Source: Streptomyces hiroshimensis (GTDB lineage Bacteria; Actinomycetota; Actinomycetes; Streptomycetales; Streptomycetaceae). Taken from it: 64,000 nucleotides of DNA. The notes under the pieces were generated by a model that was given only the letters and a program-made list of their open reading frames with translations, made no database searches and was not told the DNA's origin. Shown piece after piece: positions 24,041 to 31,006 of the stretch (position 1 is its first letter; each line of letters opens with the position of its first letter). Made by a program: the position numbers and the translations under genes. The stretch lies in assembly GCF_014650335.1 (NCBI RefSeq), contig NZ_BMUT01000012.1:62001-126000 (forward strand). Reading direction: 5' to 3'.

Positions 24041-25110
24041 TTGGCACCATCCTTCAGGAGCGCGTCGGCCGGGGCTGTGTCGTGGGCGTTGCGCACATCG
24101 GCGACGTCCACCTGCAGCCCCTGCTCGCGCAGGAAGCCGATCGGGACGACGTTCTCCTCGAAGCGGCCGGGCAGCTCGATGCGCATCCGGCCGACCTGCT
24201 TGCCGCAGACGGTGTCCATCGCGGCGCCCAGGATCGAGATGTCGATGTTGTACGTACGGGAGAGCTGGGAGATGACCGGCTGGGTCGCGGCGTCGCCGTG
24301 GAAGGTGACGTCCACGACGGTGCGGTCCGGGCCGGACGGCTCGCCGCCGACGGGGAAGAGCTCGGCCGCGAGCTCCGAGCCGGGGGTGGCGAGGAGTTCG
24401 GAGACGGTGCCGGACTCCACGACGCGCCCGCCCTTCATCAGGGCCGCCGAGTCGCAGATGGTCTTGACGACCTCCATCTCGTGGGTGATGAGGAGGACGG
24501 TCAGGCCGAGCTGCCGGTTGAGGTCGCGCAGCAGCTGCAGGATGGAGCGGGTGGTCTCCGGGTCGAGCGCGGAGGTCGACTCGTCGGAGAGCAGCACCTT
24601 GGGGTCGCCGGCCAGGGCGCGGGCGATGCCGACGCGCTGCTTCTGGCCGCCGGAGAGCTGTCCGGGGTAGGCCTTGGCCTTGTCGGCGAGGCCGACGAGG
24701 TCGAGGAGTTCGAGGGCCTTGCGCTCGCGCTCCTTGCCGGAGACGCCGAGGATCTCCAGCGGCAGCTCGATGTTGGACTGCACGGTCCGCGAGGACAGCA
24801 GGTTGAAGTGCTGGAAGACCATGCCGATGCGGCTGCGCGCCTTGCGCAGCTCGGCGCCCGCACGGGTGCCGCGCCCGGCCAGGGCGGTGAGGTCCTGGCC
24901 CGCCACGGTCACCGTGCCGGAGCTGGGGCGCTCCAGGAGGTTGACGCAGCGGATGAGGGTCGACTTGCCGGCGCCGCTCTGACCGACGACGCCGTACACC
25001 TCGCCCTCCCGCACGTGGAGGTCGACGCCGTCGAGGGCGGTGACCTCGCGGCCGCGTGAGCGGTAGACCTTTGTCAGGCCCGTAGTGGTGATCACAGGGG
25101 TTTCCGTCAC
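24037..25110 (-). CDS. metN: methionine ABC transporter ATP-binding protein
   Basis: A 357-residue ABC ATPase. Walker A is GQSGAGKST (~43-51), the Q-loop is VFQHFNLL, the signature is LSGGQKQRVGIARAL, Walker B is VLLSDESTSALD (Asp-Glu) and the H-loop is LLITHEMEVV. A C-terminal NIL/ACT-like domain (~265-345) is present; in MetN it binds methionine for feedback inhibition. GTG 25110 is taken, and no strong ribosome site is seen. A short Met/Cys-containing leader frame lies ~200 nt upstream and may attenuate the operon. Confidence 0.94.
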   Translation of the reverse strand: MTETPVITTTGLTKVYRSRGREVTALDGVDLHVREGEVYGVVGQSGAGKSTLIRCVNLLERPSSGTVTVAGQDLTALAGRGTRAGAELRKARSRIGMVFQHFNLLSSRTVQSNIELPLEILGVSGKERERKALELLDLVGLADKAKAYPGQLSGGQKQRVGIARALAGDPKVLLSDESTSALDPETTRSILQLLRDLNRQLGLTVLLITHEMEVVKTICDSAALMKGGRVVESGTVSELLATPGSELAAELFPVGGEPSGPDRTVVDVTFHGDAATQPVISQLSRTYNIDISILGAAMDTVCGKQVGRMRIELPGRFEENVVPIGFLREQGLQVDVADVRNAHDTAPADALLKDGAK

Positions 25111-25311
25111 TGTCGAGTGCGCGGCGGTGGGGGGCGCCGGGCACGGGCATTCATTGCGGAGCGCGGCATAGGGTGCCCCGGCGTGCGCGTGGGCGCGGCT
25201 TCGGGGAGTCCTGGTGACGCGGGGCGGAGCTTTTCCGGTCCGGTCCGGTGGGACGCGGGACGCGGGCTCTACGGGTCTCGCTTCGGGGCGCGAGGCACGG
25301 AACGGGGGCCC

Positions 25312-25401
25312 TCAGCGGTCACACATTCGACACATGCGACGAGCAGCGCCGGGCGTCGTCATCGCCTCGGTCGCACAGGTGCGGCTGCTCGTCGTGGTCA
25401 T
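25312..25401 (-). CDS. putative Met/Cys leader peptide of the metNIQ operon
   Basis: A 29-codon frame upstream of metN with 4 Met and 3 Cys residues, ending RRMCRMCDR-stop, so Met and Cys codons cluster at the end. The coding sequence contains a perfect 11-bp inverted repeat (25338-25348 with 25384-25394) whose downstream arm ends just before the MCRMC codons. A -10-like TTTACT ends 7 nt before the ATG, which suggests a leaderless start. Cys-rich leaderless attenuator peptides are known in mycobacteria. Here the role is inferred from position and composition. Confidence 0.5.
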   Translation of the reverse strand: MTTTSSRTCATEAMTTPGAARRMCRMCDR

Positions 25402-25687
25402 GCGGGAAAGTAAAACAGACGGATGTGCGAGTCGGCCAAGCCTGTCCGAATAGCGGACGCGAGTGGCCGGTTCGTGGACACGGCCCGCTCCTCGTAAGTG
25501 ATCTTCAAGCCACCGCCGGCCGCGCCACGACCTGCGGGGACGCGGGCAGCGGGCCCTGCGCCCGTACCCACCGGCCGGGGCGTGCGGATGCGCCGTGTGG
25601 TCAAGGCCACGAGCGGACGCGGCCCGGCGCGGGGCCGGGCGCGGGGTCGGGCGCGGCGCATTCCGGGCAGGCCATTAAAGTCGTCCC
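25402..25687. other. divergent intergenic region
   Basis: About 285 nt between the metN leader and the next plus-strand frames. It holds the leader promoter candidate (TTTACT at 25414-25409) and, near 25630-25660, a run of GGGCGCGGGG-type words. No gene is supported. Confidence 0.35.
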
Positions 25688-25738
25688 ATGCTTGTCCAGC
25701 CCCCTCCGCACGCGCCCGCAGCCCGGTGGCCACGGTGA
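25676..25738 (+). promoter_or_regulatory. leaderless mini-ORF overlapping the next start
   Basis: A -10-like TAAAGT (25676-25681) ends 6 nt before ATG 25688. That ATG opens a 16-codon frame (MLVQPPPHAPAARWPR) whose TGA overlaps GTG 25735 as GTGA. Either this is a coupled upstream ORF, or a one-base deletion has split the true N-terminus from the membrane protein. Confidence 0.4.
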
Positions 25739-26094
25739 TCGGCGCGCTGACGCTCGCGGTCGGAGTGACCGCCCTCGCGCTGGCCGCCTGGTGCGGCGTC
25801 GCCTTCTCCCGCGACCAGTCCACCAAGGACTGGCACTTCATCGGCATGGCCGTGGTGGCCGTCCTGGCCGTCGCCCAGCTCGTGGTCGGCGTCGTGCGAC
25901 TGGCCGGAGGCGACAAGCCCGAGCAGGGCACCGCGATCTTCGTGGCCTACCTCATCGGCTCGGCGGCGGCCGTCCCCGCCGCGGGCTTCATGTCGCTCGC
26001 GGAGCGGACCCGCTGGGGCTCGGCCACCGTGGCGGCGGGCGCCGTGATCCTGGCCGTGCTCGAAGTGCGGCTCTACGACATCTGGGGAGGCTGA
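25735..26094 (+). CDS. small multi-span membrane protein
   Basis: A 119-residue protein with four predicted membrane helices (starting in VIGALTLAVGVTALALAAW, IGMAVVAVLAVAQLVVGVV, AIFVAYLIGSAAAVPAAGF and SATVAAGAVILAVLEVRL). Function is unknown. The start is uncertain: GTG 25735 overlaps the TGA of a possible leaderless mini-ORF, and GTG 25726 is also in frame. It ends two bases before the next membrane gene's GTG, so the two are one operon and may form a complex. Confidence 0.7.
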   Translation: MIGALTLAVGVTALALAAWCGVAFSRDQSTKDWHFIGMAVVAVLAVAQLVVGVVRLAGGDKPEQGTAIFVAYLIGSAAAVPAAGFMSLAERTRWGSATVAAGAVILAVLEVRLYDIWGG

Positions 26095-26096
26095 CC

Positions 26097-26525
26097 GTGA
26101 CCGAACCGACCACCCCCGCGGGGCCGGGCTTCAACCTCGGCGAGGGCCCGGGCCGGCTGCTGGTGTGGCTCTACGGCGTCTTCACCGTCGCCGCGGCCTC
26201 CCGCTCGATCGTCCAGATGATCCTGGACTTCGGCCGCGCCCCGCTGGCCTACGTCCTGTCGGCGATCGCCGCCGTGGTGTACGCCTTCATCACGTACTCC
26301 CTGGTCCGCGGCGGTCCCACGGCCCGCCGGGCGGCGCTCGTGTGCTGCGCCGCCGAGCTGGCCGGCGTCCTCGTCGTCGGGACGTGGACGCTCGCCGAGC
26401 CGTCCGCCTTCCCCGACGCCACGGTCTGGTCGGACTACGGCATGGGCTACCTCTTCATCCCGGTGATCCTGCCCGTCACCGCGATGGTGTGGCTGCGCCG
26501 GGCGGCACAGCCACAGGCCGGCTAG
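26097..26525 (+). CDS. four-helix membrane protein
   Basis: A 142-residue integral membrane protein. A short polar N-terminus (TEPTTPAGPGFNLGEGPG) precedes four hydrophobic segments ending in MGYLFIPVILPVTAMVWL. I recognise no catalytic motif; it resembles uncharacterised Streptomyces membrane proteins. GTG 26097 has GGGGAGG 6 nt upstream, inside the end of the preceding gene, from which it is 2 nt away. Its stop overlaps by 4 nt the stop of the convergent GNAT gene. Confidence 0.78.
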   Translation: MTEPTTPAGPGFNLGEGPGRLLVWLYGVFTVAAASRSIVQMILDFGRAPLAYVLSAIAAVVYAFITYSLVRGGPTARRAALVCCAAELAGVLVVGTWTLAEPSAFPDATVWSDYGMGYLFIPVILPVTAMVWLRRAAQPQAG

Positions 26526-27058
26526 CGGCTCGTCGTCGCGAGCGCCGCCCCGGCGGCGCCCTGCGCGGACTCCGCCTCCTGCTCCCGGCGTTCCTTCTCC
26601 ATCGTCACCAGCGTGAGCTTGCGCGTGACCTGCTCGGTGGCCACCTGCGCGTACCCCCACTTGCGGTACAGGCGCAGGTTCCCCTCGTTGCGGTGGCCGG
26701 TGGCGAGCCGGAAACGGCTCGCGCCCTCCTCCGCCAGCCGGGCCTCGACCGCGGCGAGCAGCCGCCCGCCCAGGCCGTGCCGCTGCATCCGGGGATGGAC
26801 GATCATCCCGGAGATCACCGCCGTGTCCCCGGGGCCGGCCGCGCCGCGCACCGAGCCCACGACCTCGTCCCCGAGCCGGGCCACCAGGACGCAGCCGGCG
26901 CCCAGTTCGGCACGGAGCTCGGCGAGGGTCTGGGTGAGCGGTGCGATGGAGTAGTCGCCGTAGAGCTCGGCCTCGCCCTGATAGCAGAGGTACTGGAGTT
27001 TGAGGATCTGTTCGGCGTCGAGATCGGTCGCCGCAGAGATGGTCACGCTCATGCCCAT
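26522..27058 (-). CDS. GNAT-family acetyltransferase
   Basis: A 178-residue acetyltransferase. The core has LVARLGDEVVGSVRGA, VISGMIVHPRMQRHGLGGRLLAAVEA (acetyl-CoA loop QRHGLG) and FRLATGHRNEGNLRLYRKWGYAQV, a textbook GNAT C-terminal half. A ~25-residue charged tail follows. ATG 27058 is preferred to ATG 27052 because GGAGG lies 9 nt upstream of it. It lies ~80 nt downstream of the sigma-like gene on the same strand. The substrate is unknown. Confidence 0.85.
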   Translation of the reverse strand: MGMSVTISAATDLDAEQILKLQYLCYQGEAELYGDYSIAPLTQTLAELRAELGAGCVLVARLGDEVVGSVRGAAGPGDTAVISGMIVHPRMQRHGLGGRLLAAVEARLAEEGASRFRLATGHRNEGNLRLYRKWGYAQVATEQVTRKLTLVTMEKERREQEAESAQGAAGAALATTSR

Positions 27059-27140
27059 GTGCCCACGCCTCCCCTTTTCGGTTCGGTCCGCCCTGACAGG
27101 AGCCGTCGCGGGTGTACGTCGCCTCCGTGGCGCCGGCTGT

Positions 27141-27659
27141 CTATCGCTCCTTTCCCCAGGGTTCAGGAGCAGCAACCTCCGCCGTCAGCATTCTGCGCAG
27201 GCATCCCAGGCAACGGGAACGTACCGGCCCCAAAGATCCTTGTGACATTCCCAACTCGCCTGCGATTTCTCGGTAGGTCGGGTCCTTGCGGGAGAGGAGG
27301 GCGGCCAGCAGCCGGGGGCACCGGCCGGGCAGCCGGCGCACCGCGGCGCGCAGCGCCCGGCCCTCCTCGGCGGCAAGTACCTGCTGTTCGACGCCCGCGT
27401 CGTGGCCGCCCGGCGGCTCGGAGTGGGTGGGGTCGTAGAGCACCTCGCGCCGTGCGCGGCGGCGTGCGGCGCGGGCCTCGGCACGGACGGTCGCCCGCAG
27501 CCGGGCCGCCGAGACGATGGTGCGGCTGTCACTGAGCAGCCGCACCCAGACGCCCTGTTCGAGGTCGGCGGCGTCGGTCCCGGCGACCGCGGCCGCCTCG
27601 GCGGCGCACTCCGCTTTGAGCAGGGGGCTCAGCCGGGTGAGGAGATCGCTCTGCGTCAT
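27141..27659 (-). CDS. compact sigma-70/ECF-like factor
   Basis: A 172-residue sigma-factor-like protein. The N-terminal half has LLTRLSPLLKAEC and DLEQGVWVRLL, resembling ECF region 2.1-2.2, then an Arg/Ala-rich stretch where region 2.3-2.4 would be. Region 4 is clear: VRRLPGRCPRLLAALLSRKD, then TYREIAGELGMSQGSLGPVRSRC and LGCLRRML, a helix-turn-helix for -35 recognition. No anti-sigma gene is adjacent. It probably directs RNA polymerase to a small regulon. Region 2 is weak, so activity should be treated with care. Confidence 0.72.
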   Translation of the reverse strand: MTQSDLLTRLSPLLKAECAAEAAAVAGTDAADLEQGVWVRLLSDSRTIVSAARLRATVRAEARAARRRARREVLYDPTHSEPPGGHDAGVEQQVLAAEEGRALRAAVRRLPGRCPRLLAALLSRKDPTYREIAGELGMSQGSLGPVRSRCLGCLRRMLTAEVAAPEPWGKER

Positions 27660-27788
27660 GCGAGGCGGGACGTGTGCGCTTGCCGCGCCGGTTGCCGCTG
27701 TTGCGGCTTATCACCCGTCCGGGTGGCGGCCGGTCCGTTTGCCACGGCTTTCGACGCCGTACGGCGGTGCCGGACCGGCCTCAGTGGG

Positions 27789-28985
27789 TCAGCCCTTCAA
27801 GAACGCGCTGCGCGCGAGCACCGCGGTGTCGCAGTTGTCCGAGAAGATGCCGTCGATCCCGGTCGCGAAGTACGTCTTGAACGCCGCGAGCGCGTCACCG
27901 TACCCGTTGGGGTCGGTGCCCCGCCGGAAGTCCGCCGGCAGGAAGCTGTTCTCGTTGCGCATGGTGTACGGGTGCAGGATCAGCCCGGCGGCGTGCGCAT
28001 CGCGTACCAGCGTCGTCGGCTTGGTCAGCTTGTCGTTCTTGTCCCGCGGGATGATCAGGTTCAGCCACGGGCCGATGCCCTGGGCGAAGCCGGAGACCCA
28101 CTTCAGGCCCTTGGGCGTGATGAGGTCGGCCACCGTCCGCGGGTCCTTGGCCTCGACGAAGTCCCACGGCTGCGTCGTGAGGTCGTCCAGCAGGAGCACC
28201 TTCGGGCAGTCGACGCCCAGCCGGCCCAGCCGCTGGAGGCTGCTCGGCTCGAAGGACTGCAGGAAGGTGTACGCGTTGCGGCCCGAGCGGTTGTAGCGGC
28301 GCAGCAGCTTGGCGAGCCGCTCCTCCAGGCCGAGGCCCGCCTTGCGGAAGTAGGTGGGGTGCTTGGTCTCTATGTGCAGCCAGATGCGCCGGCCGCGCTT
28401 GCGGCCCTGCTCGTCGGCCCACTTCAGGACCTCTTCGAAGGTGGGCACCTGCCAGACGCCGTCGTAGAGGGTGTTGTGCTGCCGGTTGCCGGGGATACGC
28501 TCCTTGGCCCGCAGCGTCTTCAGCTCGGCGAGCGTGAAGTCCTCGGTGAACCAGCCGGTGTGGGCCTCGCCGTCGACGGTCTTCGTCGTCTTGCGGGAGG
28601 CGAACTCCGGGTGGGAGGCCACGTCGGTGGTGGCGGTGATGTCGTTCTCGTGGCGGCACACGAGGTGCCCGTCCTTGGTGGGGACGAGGTCCTGCTCGAT
28701 GACGTCCGCACCGTTGTCGAGGGCGAACTGGTAGGAGCCGAGGGTGTGCTCGGGCCGGTAGCCGCTGGCGCCCCGGTGGCCGATGACCGTCGGCTTGGGC
28801 AGGTCCTTGTACGAGCCGCCGGCGCCGCCGTGCCCGTACTCCGCCGCCTGCCCGGCCCCCGCGGCCTGCCCGCGCTGCGCGGCCGAGGCCGTGCCCGCTC
28901 CGCCGCCGAGGACGACCGCTCCCGCGCCGAGGGCCGCGGCGGCCCCCAGAAGGGTGCGCCTGCCCGGCCGCTGCTCCTGATCCAT
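27789..28985 (-). CDS. glpQ: secreted glycerophosphodiester phosphodiesterase
   Basis: A 398-residue GDPD. It starts with a twin-arginine signal (RRTLLGAAAALGAGAVVLGG, cleavage near ASAA). The catalytic core begins VIGHRGASGYRPEHTLGSYQ (His-Arg and Glu) and ADVIEQDLVPTKDGHLVCRHE (metal ligands and second His). IWLHIETKHP and GIDGIFSDNCDTAV complete the TIM barrel. It hydrolyses glycerophosphodiesters to sn-glycerol-3-phosphate plus alcohol outside the cell, supplying phosphate and carbon. It is divergent from plsC. I did not find a convincing PHO box in the 230-nt gap. Confidence 0.9.
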   Translation of the reverse strand: MDQEQRPGRRTLLGAAAALGAGAVVLGGGAGTASAAQRGQAAGAGQAAEYGHGGAGGSYKDLPKPTVIGHRGASGYRPEHTLGSYQFALDNGADVIEQDLVPTKDGHLVCRHENDITATTDVASHPEFASRKTTKTVDGEAHTGWFTEDFTLAELKTLRAKERIPGNRQHNTLYDGVWQVPTFEEVLKWADEQGRKRGRRIWLHIETKHPTYFRKAGLGLEERLAKLLRRYNRSGRNAYTFLQSFEPSSLQRLGRLGVDCPKVLLLDDLTTQPWDFVEAKDPRTVADLITPKGLKWVSGFAQGIGPWLNLIIPRDKNDKLTKPTTLVRDAHAAGLILHPYTMRNENSFLPADFRRGTDPNGYGDALAAFKTYFATGIDGIFSDNCDTAVLARSAFLKG

Positions 28986-29216
28986 GAACGCTCCTTGCTA
29001 GCGCGTCCCGGCGCCTCTCCGGCACCCGTCGGACGCGTGATCGTAAACATGTACGACTTCCGTCTGTGAAGACGAAGGTCAAACGGCGTGCAAACTCCTG
29101 TCAACACTCCGTATCGCGTCCGCCTACCCGGGGTGCGCAGGGCCCATACCGGCGAGTATGGTCACTCCCCTGCGCAGGCATGCGCCGCACCGACCATCAC
29201 GACCGGAGGGCCCCCG

Positions 29217-29894
29217 TTGTCCCGCATCTTGCTCAAGGCGTTCCTCGGATTGCTCATGCGCGTCCTGTACCGCCCCAAGGTGGAGGGCACGGAGCACATC
29301 CCCGGCAGCGGACCGGTCATCCTGGCGGGCAGCCACGTGACGTTCGTCGACTCGCTCTTCCTCGCGCTGGTGATCAAGCGGCAGGTCTTCTTCATCGGCA
29401 AGGACGAGTACGTCACGGGCAAGGGGATCAAGGGCCGGCTCATGGCCTGGTTCTTCCGCAGCTCCGGCATGATCCCGGTGGACCGTGACGGCGGCCGCGG
29501 CGGTGTCGCGGCGCTGATGACCGGCCGTCGCGTCCTCGACGAGGGCAAGGTCTTCGGCATCTACCCCGAGGGCACCCGCTCCCCCGACGGCCGCCTCTAC
29601 CGCGGCCGCACCGGCATCGCCCGCCTCGCACTGATGACGGGCGCGCCGGTGGTGCCGTTCGGGATGATCGGCATGGACAAGGTCCAGCCGGACGGCAAGG
29701 GCATGCTGCACCTCGCCCCGGTGACGGTGCGCTTCGGCGAGCCGCTGGACTTCTCCCGCTACGAGGGCATGGACCGCGACCGCTACATCCTGCGCGCTGT
29801 CACCGACGAGGTGATGAGCGAGGTCATGAGCCTGTCGGGCCAGGAGTACGTGGACGTCTACGCGACCAAGGCCAGGGCCTCGAAGGCCGCCTGA
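29217..29894 (+). CDS. plsC: 1-acyl-sn-glycerol-3-phosphate acyltransferase
   Basis: A 225-residue PlsC-family acyltransferase. It has the HX4D motif (SHVTFVDSLF, about 41-46), GMIPVDRDGG, the acceptor motif IYPEGTRSPDGRLYRG, and VVPFGMIGMDKVQP. A short hydrophobic N-terminal helix (ILLKAFLGLLMRVLY) would anchor it at the membrane. It esterifies lysophosphatidate to phosphatidate in phospholipid synthesis. TTG 29217 is chosen because GGAGGG sits 6 nt upstream; further-upstream starts would fall in the divergent promoter region with glpQ. Confidence 0.88.
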   Translation: MSRILLKAFLGLLMRVLYRPKVEGTEHIPGSGPVILAGSHVTFVDSLFLALVIKRQVFFIGKDEYVTGKGIKGRLMAWFFRSSGMIPVDRDGGRGGVAALMTGRRVLDEGKVFGIYPEGTRSPDGRLYRGRTGIARLALMTGAPVVPFGMIGMDKVQPDGKGMLHLAPVTVRFGEPLDFSRYEGMDRDRYILRAVTDEVMSEVMSLSGQEYVDVYATKARASKAA

Positions 29895-29926
29895 CGCCAC
29901 GTCACCTCGGGCCGTAGCCGACGCTG

Positions 29927-30760
29927 CTAGCTGCCCATACCGATGCAGTTGGGGTGGAAGGCCGGGTCGGCCGGACCCTTGCGCCCCAGCGCGTTGAGGA
30001 CCCACTGGGCGACGACCGGGTCCTTGGTGGACTGGTCGTGCATGAAGAAGTCGAGCTTGCACTTGTCCTGCAGCACGACGTTGGTGACGCGCTCGGCCGG
30101 ACCGTTCAGCAGGGCGCTGGTGTACGGGATGACGACCTCGTCGTAGCGCGTGGAGATGACGGTGTAGTCCGGCCCGGCCGGCGCCTCCTCGCCCTCGTTG
30201 AGCTTCTGCATGAAGGGCGAGCCCCAGCGCTGGTCGGCGCAGGACGGGCAGAACGTCCAGCCGGCCGGGACGGCCAGCGGGTTCTTCGTGCCGTGGTTGG
30301 ACGGGACGATGCCGACGAGGTCGTCGACCTTGTCCGCGCCGCCCAGGAACTTCACGTAGTAGCGCGGCATCATGCCGCCCTGGCTGTGGCCGACGATGTC
30401 GACCTTCTTCGCGCCCGTGGCGCCGCGCACGGCCTCCACGAAGTCGCGCAGCTCCTCGGCCGCCTTCGGGATGGTGTCGGTCTCCATGTTGCCGTAGTTG
30501 AAGGCGAAGACGCAGTAGCCCGCCTCCTTCAGCTTCGGGGAGAGCGCGGCCCAGTTCTCGCCCATGAGCTTGAAGGTGCCGTTGACCAGCACGACGGGCT
30601 CGGGGTGGGCCGAATCGGGCTTGCAGGACCAGTCGTTGGCCCCGCGCGGCGGGATGTCGAGGACGGAGGCGGAGGCCGGGGCCGCTCCCAGGCCCGTGAG
30701 GCCCAGGGCCGCGGTGGCCGCGGCGGCGAGCAGCAGTCTGACCGTTCTGCGGAGGCGCAT
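29927..30760 (-). CDS. secreted alpha/beta-hydrolase (lipase/esterase)
   Basis: A 277-residue secreted lipase-like protein. The Sec signal is VRLLLAAAATAALGLTGLG with cleavage near ASAS. The fold shows PVVLVNGTFKLMGENWAAL (oxyanion region), the nucleophile elbow VDIVGHSQGGMMPRYY (Ser in GHSQG), VISTRYDEVVIPY (likely acid) and LDFFMHDQSTKDP with a candidate His. Paired cysteines (WSCKPD, FCPSC, DKCKLD) suggest disulfides. It resembles Streptomyces triacylglycerol lipases or esterases. ATG 30760 has AAAGGAAA 9 nt upstream. Two palindromes lie at 30820-30841. Confidence 0.85.
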   Translation of the reverse strand: MRLRRTVRLLLAAAATAALGLTGLGAAPASASVLDIPPRGANDWSCKPDSAHPEPVVLVNGTFKLMGENWAALSPKLKEAGYCVFAFNYGNMETDTIPKAAEELRDFVEAVRGATGAKKVDIVGHSQGGMMPRYYVKFLGGADKVDDLVGIVPSNHGTKNPLAVPAGWTFCPSCADQRWGSPFMQKLNEGEEAPAGPDYTVISTRYDEVVIPYTSALLNGPAERVTNVVLQDKCKLDFFMHDQSTKDPVVAQWVLNALGRKGPADPAFHPNCIGMGS

Positions 30761-30819
30761 GAGGGGGGTTTCCTTTGGCAACGGGACGGCGGGGGACCGC
30801 CGTCGGAACCGAACCGCGT

Positions 30820-30841
30820 TCGACAATGTCGACCAGTGGTC
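30820..30841. promoter_or_regulatory. overlapping palindromes upstream of the lipase gene
   Basis: TCGACA-A-TGTCGA (30820-30832) overlaps GACCA-G-TGGTC (30831-30841). Both are perfect. They lie 60-80 nt upstream of the lipase start, a typical operator position; the regulator is unknown. Confidence 0.5.
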
Positions 30842-30900
30842 GTGATCGTTGCCCGCGCATAAGCATCGCGTCAAGGGAAATTGTTTCCGGCATATGTCAC

Positions 30901-30929
30901 ACGGGCCGGGGCTTGCCGCCCCGGCCCGT
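30901..30929 (-). terminator. terminator of the tetR-MFS operon
   Basis: A perfect 12-bp stem (30901-30912 with 30918-30929), TTGCC loop, ~80 nt past the MFS gene stop. Confidence 0.75.
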
Positions 30930-31006
30930 CGTGCGCTTTGCTCATGTGAGCCCTACCCGGCTCAACCCGGTGAGCCCGCTTCCGTTTGCCGTACCCGCGC
31001 GACGGT

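Noticed and set aside
25111..25311. SAM riboswitch (S-box) upstream of metN
   Set aside because: No S-box core or kink-turn-like pairing was recognised. The leader ORF with Met/Cys codons is the better candidate regulator.
29088..29216. Upstream extension of plsC
   Set aside because: It would run through the divergent promoter region and adds no conserved residues. TTG 29217 has a proper GGAGGG site.
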